Shown here: piece after piece, positions 63,926-64,000 of the stretch | How the letters are laid out: every line of letters starts with the position of its first letter | Numbering within the stretch: position 1 is the first letter of the stretch | DNA from: a virus | Strand: one strand, 5' to 3' | DNA length: 64,000 nt | IMG/VR virus record: IMGVR_UViG_3300027741_000021 | Span: 62,001-126,000 of that record | Made by a program: the position numbers and the translations under genes | The notes under the pieces: generated by a model | The model's input: the letters and a program-made list of their open reading frames with translations, nothing else | The model's database searches: none | Told to the model about the DNA's origin: nothing

Positions 63926-64000
63926 TTTTTCCTTTTTAAATTCCAAATCAAAAACTCATGTTTATCAACCCAATAAGTTTTTATCACCTGATCTCCTGGC

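Noticed and set aside
63926-64000. Possible SAM riboswitch before metK
   Set aside because: Only 75 nt are in the window. There is an AAAAACT/AGTTTTT hairpin, but no conserved SAM-I, SAM-II, SAM/SAH or SAM-V sequence that I can recognise.
1-64000. Insertion sequence or integrase-based prophage ends
   Set aside because: No transposase, integrase or paired terminal repeats seen; HNH and GIY-YIG genes are the only mobile-type elements.

Overview
This window looks like part of a large T4-like tailed phage (myovirus-type) genome. The main signs are: dense, mostly minus-strand genes overlapping by 1-20 bp; many small phage-type proteins; a T4-type RNase H/flap exonuclease, a T4 Rnl1-type RNA ligase and a ThyX; promoter-like NATAAATA boxes resembling T4 late promoters; and about 37 tRNA genes. 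The host is probably a Pseudomonadota bacterium. The phage carries a circularly permuted tmRNA of the alphaproteobacterial kind and a TctA/TctC-type transporter, which is common in alpha- and betaproteobacteria. No capsid, tail, terminase or DNA polymerase gene was recognised here.

Layout. 1-10.8 kb: a surface-sugar island with a carbamoyltransferase, exostosin/fucosyltransferase-like proteins, an 864-residue repeat protein, two DegT/DnrJ aminotransferases, a DesII-like radical SAM enzyme, a sugar epimerase and a cytidylyltransferase. 10.8-20.3 kb: ThyX, a MoxR AAA+ ATPase with its VWA partner, a possible virion protein and a run of small early genes, each behind its own strong sigma-70-like promoter. 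20.3-21.3 kb: a homologue of the host RNA polymerase omega subunit (rpoZ) and the permuted tmRNA, which has its own promoter and terminator. 21.3-31.5 kb: methyltransferase, heptosyltransferase fusion, glycosyltransferases, a B12-type radical SAM protein, HNH proteins, a YkuK-like protein and SGNH/oxygenase-like proteins, with scattered tRNAs. 32.2-40.4 kb: the main tRNA region, interrupted by sugar/lipid-type genes and by structured non-coding RNA elements. 40.4-46.2 kb: radical SAM, Rnl1 ligase, TctA and TctC, and a PP-loop protein. 46.2-64 kb: early/metabolic genes: ppGpp-hydrolase-like HD protein, phosphoesterase, rubredoxin and rubrerythrin, SPFH lipoprotein, GT17 glycosyltransferase, kinase plus second RNA ligase, GIY-YIG protein, MBD4-like DNA glycosylase, MazG-like protein, flap exonuclease and MetK.

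How it fits together (inference). The phage brings much of its own translation support: tRNAs for all 20 amino acids, a tmRNA to rescue stalled ribosomes, and two RNA ligases plus a kinase able to repair cleaved tRNA. It may adjust host transcription through omega and the HD hydrolase. It remodels surface sugars, and it carries metabolic genes (TctA/C, rubrerythrin/rubredoxin, MetK, ThyX). Two promoter classes are visible: early TTGACC-17 bp-TATAAT promoters with an extended -35 element, and NATAAATA boxes lying 0-18 bp (usually 4-6 bp) before start codons.
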